Below, one piece after another: positions 58,711 through 64,000 of a stretch of 64,000 bases of DNA. This DNA is from Chlorops oryzae (Eukaryota; Arthropoda; Insecta; Diptera; Chloropidae). The stretch spans positions 61,919,559-61,983,558 of the forward strand of contig CM035806.1 of assembly GCA_020466095.1 (NCBI GenBank), read 5' to 3'. Every line of letters starts with the position of its first letter. Position 1 is the stretch's first letter. The notes beneath the pieces are model-generated. The model did not search any database and had not been told where the DNA came from. It saw only the letters and a program-made list of their open reading frames with translations. The position numbers were made by a program, and so were the translations under genes.

Positions 58711-58991
58711 TAGATAAAATTTGGGTGGTGGAATATCGATGGTTCGATATATAAGTACAAATCTATTAAGAAGCGGCCTTTCAACTATGACGTGCAACGC
58801 GCGAATGGCTGAAAAGTGTAAAAGCAAAAAGTGCATGCATGACACGTTTTCGTAACGGCTCTTAAAAATGTTTAATCTATGTCCTTGCAATGATATAAAT
58901 AGAGCTAGATGACGTTACATATACAAAACGAGAGATTCGTTGTTGTTGTTTTGCTTGTGAAGCCGAACGTCACAACTTTGCCTTAGCATGG

Positions 58992-59151
58992 CGGCCATTT
59001 ACACGTTAAAACATTTCGATAATGAAACAATTTTTCGATGGCAAGGGAGGCAGAGGAAGAGAGAAAACCCCTCCCATAACACATCCCCGCGCGACCCTAG
59101 TTCGCAAAAAGTGTGCTTCATTATCGAAATGTCTTAACGTGTAAATAGCGT
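58992..59151. mobile_element. short hairpin MITE, ~160 bp
   Basis: GCCATTTACACGTTAAAACA on the left and TGTCTTAACGTGTAAATAGC on the right are inverted copies that extend into TTCGATAATGAA. Non-coding. Confidence 0.65.
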
Positions 59152-60261
59152 AATGTGAAACAACATGTCCTTCAGGATTTTAATATTTTTGATGTTAGAA
59201 AACTATCGTTTTCGATATCAGCAAAAATAAATCGATGTACGATATATCGTCGAACCAAAATATCAGTAAAAATTTGCGATATATCGTTTTTAAAACATAG
59301 TGGCGCCACTCTATGCTTTCGATTGCTTGCGTCTTAATATTCGATACTATCGGATATGTTGGTAATTCGTAAAAAATGCATTCTTCCGAAAAGCCCTTCT
59401 TTGCTCTTTTTTGTGACACCATTGTAGCGAAATCACTAACACCAACACGGGTTAAGCGGGAATTCCAATAGCACAGGAGCTGCAGGAGGTGCAGGAAAAA
59501 TTCAATTTCCAATAATGCATGTCATTGCTGCGGTTTTGAATCTTAACCTGACCCAGTACATTTTTAGCTACTCTTGTACTCGTCTTATTTTCTATGAACG
59601 GAATGTTATATTCCCTTTTACTTAACAAATAAATAATAGAAATCATAAATATAGACATGGAAGCTTAAAATAAAATAAAATTTAATTCATATTACTTGAT
59701 TGAGCTAGAAAAGTATGCCCCCGTAGTACCAAGTACCTTAAAAAAGGACTCAATAGTTTCTACAACACAGTTACATTCCTTTTTTCAACTGTTATACTCA
59801 GCTGTCATGTAGCTCACGCGCAGGAAATATTCAATTTTTCGAACTCGTTCGTGTGCGTGAGCATGCAGAAAATTTATTCGAACTAGTTCTATATGGTTTC
59901 ATGTGTTGAATGTTTGCAAGAATTCACGTTACGCAGCTCCTGGGCTATTGGAATTCTGGCTTAAGGCACTGCCGATAGTGCCCATCGACCATTCGATAGC
60001 AGAGAAAAAGGCTGCCACTCGATACTATCGATAGTGCCATCGATAGCTTTGCAGCTTTACTTGTCGCCAGGGTTGGAACTTTACTCTGCAATTGCAGTAA
60101 ATCTACTGCGTTTTTATTTTGAAATTTTTGGCATCTACTGCGACACTGCGAAAAGCTTGAAATCTACTGCGATTTTCCCTGGTGTCACTCGATTTTTTTT
60201 TTTTTGTCAAACAAAACTCCTAACGATAACTACCAAAAAGTACCAATTTCGGTTATACGTT
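59152..60261. other. no gene supported; CGATA-rich spots
   Basis: Contains several CGATA motifs. One is a DRE-like TATCGATA in ACTATCGATAG near 60022, and there are CGATATATCG sequences near 59250-59285. These resemble fly promoter or insulator motifs, but no transcript or start site can be tied to them. Confidence 0.35.
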
Positions 60262-60707
60262 AAAGCTAGTACACAAAGGCAGCGGAATTCGTTGGCGGAA
60301 TTGAGGCTGAATAAATTTTATTTCCGCGAAGGAATGTCAGATTGGCAGATACCATAGGGCGGTAAATTTGAATACAAATACATGAGCTGTTTGAAGCGTA
60401 ATAATTTTACTATTCGAACTCAGTATAACCGTACACCATAATTTTCCGATGGATTCAACTGCTAATGTCAAAATTCCTTGGCAATTAATTCAACTCGGCC
60501 AATAAATGGCGAAGAAATTCGCTTCAGCGCCATCTGTCGACAATTAAAACAAAAAAACGCTGTCAAATTCCTCCGCTCTTTTTTCACTCTTGTGTACTAG
60601 CCGAAGGAATTAATTGGAGTTTCAATTTCTTTGCATTCCGCGACGGAATTGTCCCATACATTTTTATATGGAATGTCAAATTCCGCTGCCTTTGTGTACT
60701 AGCTTTT
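60262..60707. mobile_element. TIR element, ~445 bp
   Basis: A perfect 25-bp inverted pair beginning GCTAGTACACAAAGGCAG on the left and ending CTGCCTTTGTGTACTAGC on the right. A further internal CTTGTGTACTAGCCGAAGG occurs near 60590. Non-coding. Confidence 0.65.
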
Positions 60708-60868
60708 ATCAGCACCGCAATTCTATTTGTAACAAAGATACTTTTGTTGTCCTTGTTTAACATCTTGTATTTTCCATTTAAGCTTATATGTCGCGATACT
60801 AACAGTTTGACAGCTGATATAACAGAAAGAAATCTTGTCAAAATTCTTCGCTGAACATTGGCACCATA

Positions 60869-62161
60869 ACAGGTTGGCTGATAAGTCCCCGGTCTGACAC
60901 ATAGATGGCGTCGCTAGTATTAAATGTATATTATTTTTATATAGTGGCAACCTTCAAATGATTCGTGTCACAATTTGTCGTCTGTAAGTCAATTAGTTTG
61001 TGAAATAGAGCGTCTTTTGTGAAGCAACTTTTGTTATTGTGAAAAAAATGGAAAAAAAGGAATTTCGTGTTTTGATAAAATACTGTTTTCTGAAGGGAAA
61101 AAATACAGTGGAAGCAAAAACTTGGCTTGATAATGAGTTTCCGGACTCTGCCCCAGGAAAATCAACAATAATTGATTGGTATGCAAAATTCAAGCGTGGT
61201 GAAATGAGCACGGAGGACGGTGAACGCAGTGGACGCCCGAAAGAGGTGGTTACCGACGAAAACATCAAAAAAATTCACAAAATGATTTTGAATGACCGTA
61301 AAATGAAGTTGATCGAGAGATAGCAGAGGCCTTAAAGATATCAAAGGAACGTGTTGGTCATATCATTCATCAATATTTGGATATGAAAAAGCTCTGTGCA
61401 AAATGGGTGCCGCGCGAGCTCACATTTGACCAAAAACAACAACGTGTTGATGACTCTGAGCGGTGTTTGCAGCTGTTAACTCGCAATACACCCGAGTTTT
61501 TGCGTCGATATGTGACAATGGATGAAACATGGCTCTATCACTACACTCCTGAGTCCAATCGACAGTCGGCTGAGTGGACAGCGATCGGTGAACCGTCTCG
61601 GAAGCGTGGAAAGACTCAAAAGTCCGCTGGCAAAGTAATGGCCTGTTTTTTGGGATGAGCATGGAATAATTTTTTTCGATTATCTTGAGAAGGGAAAAAC
61701 CATCAACAGTGACTATTATATGTCGTTATTGGAGCGTTTGAAGGTCGAAATCGCGGCAAAACGGCCCCATATGAAGAAGAAAAAAGTGTTGTTCCACCAA
61801 GACAACGCACCGTGCCACAAGTCATTGAGAACGATGGCAAAAATTCATGAATTAGGCTTCGAATTGCTTCCCCACCCACCGTATTCTCCAGATCTGGCCC
61901 CCAGCGACTTTTTCTTGTTCTCAGACCTTAAAAGGATGCTCGCAGGAAAAAAATTTGGCTGCAATGAAGAGGTGATCGCCAAAACTGAGGCCTATTTTGA
62001 GGCAAAACCGAAGGAGTACTACCAAAATGGTATCAAAAAATTGTAAGGTCGTTATAATCGTTGTATCGCTCTTGAAGGGAACTATGTTGAATAATAAAAA
62101 CGAATTTTGACAAAAAAATGTGTTTTTCTTTGTTAGACCGGGGACTTATCAGCCAACCTGT
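60869..62161 (+). mobile_element. Himar1-type (irritans group) mariner, 1293 bp
   Basis: Terminal repeats ACAGGTTGGCTGATAAGT at both ends (27 bp, continuing CCCCGGTCT), flanked by TA (60867-60868 and 62162-62163). The repeat is that of Himar1 and the length is within a few bases of it. Confidence 0.93.
61048..62094 (+). pseudogene. Himar1-type mariner transposase, broken
   Basis: From ATG 61048 the protein is close to Himar1 transposase. The N-terminal DNA-binding part has KTWLDNEFPDSAPGKST. A 2-base insertion near 61316 then introduces a stop. The frame resumes with LCAKWVPRELTF (linker) and TMDETWLYHYTPES (first catalytic Asp). A second shift near 61650 precedes FHQDNAPCHKSL (second Asp) and YSPDLAPSDFFLF (third Asp, DD34D). 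TAA at 62044-62046 replaces a sense codon about 16 codons before the natural end at 62094. Few changes overall imply a recent insertion. Confidence 0.9.
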
Positions 62162-62352
62162 TATATTACTATATATGTCACACTCATAGATTTTGGGCGG
62201 GACATTTCGCGCCAAAATAGAAACGGCTCCTGAGTGACATATATAGTTATATATGATTGGCACTATGATGCCACTTGCAAGAAAATTATCAAAGAAGCAC
62301 GGCGTGGGCTCGCGTTTTTTATAGAGCTTTGAAAGTTATAATTGAAGCTTTA

Positions 62353-63619
62353 CATGGGCGTAGCCAGGAATTTTTTTAGGTCTTTTTTCGAGGACAATTT
62401 CTCAAAAATCAATGAAAAAACGAGGAAATTTTTTTGAAACAAAAAGTAGGACACATTTATTAACAATATAATATTGAGAGATACTTTAAAAGTATAATTT
62501 TTTGGTTTCTGAAAGAAGAGAAATATCGTTAGTATATGAAATGAATCAAATCGATTTTATAAATTTTTACCATTGATTTCGCGTTTTATAAATAGCAAGG
62601 TGTCATTTTTTCGATTTTTTCAAAATCGTCCGACAAATATGAAATCACATTTTTTTTAAAGAAAAATCTTCAGTCCTCAATTAAAAATAAAGAAATTTTT
62701 TTTTCCATGTGTAGAAGAAGATATGGAGCTATATATGTAGCTTTTTCGGGAAAATTTATTTTATTTATGTGTCGTTTGCATACAAAGTAATTAATTAACG
62801 GGGGTTATGTTGATGTTTTTTCATGTGATTGATAAGTCTCTAAAAAAAAAAAATATAAATATTAAATATATCAATAAGATTCTGGTCTGTATAGCTTTAA
62901 AACCGTCGAAATTCGGAAATGCTCATTTTGGAAATCGTTTGCCACACCCTAAAATAAACTCGATTTAATAGTTAGTCCCCATTTCGGAAAGACCTTCAAT
63001 TACCTTTCAAAATTCTTTTGCCCCAAGCAAAAAGGACCAATATTATGGAAACTATCAAGGAAAAACGAAATTCCCCATACAAAAAAATCGTGTTTTTTGC
63101 CATTTTCAGAGCACGATGAGTTTTGCCTCTCATTTGCACTTTTTATGACATAAAAAAGAGAAGAAGAAGAGAGAATAAGAAGTTTCCCCCTTATTTTTAC
63201 TAGATTTCCTTTTCAATAAAATTAAGATGATTTGTAAGCTAAAATTAAGATGACTTTCTACTAAATATTTCTTCACTCTTTTCCCCTGTTACTCTCCTTG
63301 GTCGACATGCAATTTAAGATGGAAATCGTCTTAAATTTAGGGGACATTTTTCGCTCTGTGCGTTTTTCTGCAATTTTGCGAATTGTCCTCATTTTTTATA
63401 AAAATTTTCATTGATACTCTTTTTTTTCCGCTTTTTTCCTAAATTGTCCTCGTTTTTTACGAGAATACTCTTTGAAAAGTCCTCGTTGTTTCAGCATTTT
63501 CTCCAAATCTCCTCGAGGACAAAGATTAATTTTTTCTTAAAAAACGCAGAATTTTTCGAGGACATTTGGCTTAGGTTGGGGCATTTGCCCCTACCTGGCC
63601 CCCCCTGGCTACGCCCATG
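62353..63619. mobile_element. 1.27-kb TIR element with GGGCGTAGCCAGG ends
   Basis: Left CATGGGCGTAGCCAGG and right CCTGGCTACGCCCATG are inverted. Subterminal regions are rich in CCTCGAGGACA/TGTCCTCG motifs (62380-62400, 63380-63580). No transposase frame is visible and the superfamily is not assigned. Confidence 0.65.
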
Positions 63620-64000
63620 CTGGATGTCACCGTTAATGCTGATAAAAATTATAAGTGTTTTCGAAAGGAAACGAAATGACAAAAAACCAGAAGTTTGCGA
63701 AGTTGGCTGTAATTGTATTGAAAGTGACAGAGTTAGTTTCGAATAATTATAAGAGTGTCATATGGAACCTACAGTGACCCGAAGCCAATTTTCTTAGCAA
63801 AAAAAAAAAAAAAAAAAAAGGAGTGTCATATATGTCAGTATCTGGTTAAAATTAATTTTTAATAGAGTCTTACATCAAAATCTACGTTATAAAATCCTTT
63901 ATTAAGGTGCATTCACATGGTGGCTCGCGCCAAAATTTGGCTGAAGTTGCAGCTACAGTTCTATATGGTATGAATCGTGCAAATTTGATTGCCATCTGTT
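63620..64000. other. no feature recognised
   Basis: AT-rich sequence with an A-run at ~63800-63819. GAGTGTCATAT occurs on both sides of the run, at 63734 and 63823. No gene is supported. Confidence 0.4.

Noticed and set aside
60000..60040. TATCGATA as a host gene promoter element
   Set aside because: No associated initiator, open reading frame or exon could be shown.

Overview
The window is eukaryotic, AT-rich, and almost entirely made of repeats and transposable elements. It points to a brachyceran fly (Diptera), probably muscid-like. The grounds are Helentron-like DINE-1/mini-me elements with GTCY microsatellites and GTGGGCGTGGC blocks, a mariner close to the Himar1 type known from the horn fly, a Jockey-clade non-LTR tail, short 61-bp introns, and P, hAT, pogo and Harbinger relics. 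I found no convincing single-copy host gene, no bacterial operon and no CRISPR array.

Layout. 1-0.97 kb holds nothing recognisable. 0.97-7.9 kb is a ~121-bp satellite split by a DINE-like insertion (3.5-4.8 kb, with an N gap). 8.0-10.8 kb has two more DINE-like elements. 12.9-14.7 kb has a MITE, tRNA-like/SINE-like pieces and a Jockey 3' end. 15.1-18.0 kb carries a transposase-like gene that is split by an apparent inversion, interrupted by a hAT MITE, and flanked by another.

18.5-34.2 kb is the centre of interest: a Ty3/gypsy-type LTR retrotransposon present as a tandem one-and-a-half copy. Pol (RT, RNase H, integrase) and both LTR starts are recognisable. The gag slot, however, holds a ~1,020-codon protein with no zinc knuckle that resembles a large RNA-virus capsid more than a retrotransposon Gag. 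It is broken by two in-frame stops with the same 9-nt context. Near its end is an in-phase A AAA AAC slippery heptamer plus hairpin, opening a -1 frame. The LTR has a TATA box and initiator, then a splice donor. A matching acceptor lies just before the capsid-like ATG. The predicted intron contains an inverted 667-bp copy of the element's own integrase. A non-env ORF follows pol and its stop runs into the 3' LTR. The left copy contains a stretch (18.9-20.3 kb) that looks like unpolished long-read sequence.

34.2-39.8 kb holds an AT-rich MITE, a P-element-like pseudogene and pogo-like TIR elements. 39.9-46.5 kb is a giant palindromic foldback element carrying two nearly identical 2.7-kb TIR elements, whose empty sites can be read from the opposite arm. 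47.6-57.8 kb is bracketed by ~265-bp inverted repeats. Inside lies a 6.1-kb hAT element with a perfect 8-bp target duplication, itself invaded by an apparently intact mariner, by an IS630/Tc1-like element whose transposase is predicted to be spliced to a RING-H2 finger, and by a foldback MITE. A Harbinger transposase relic with a pogo-like MITE follows. 57.8-64 kb has another DINE-like element, small MITEs, a broken Himar1-type mariner and a 1.27-kb TIR element.
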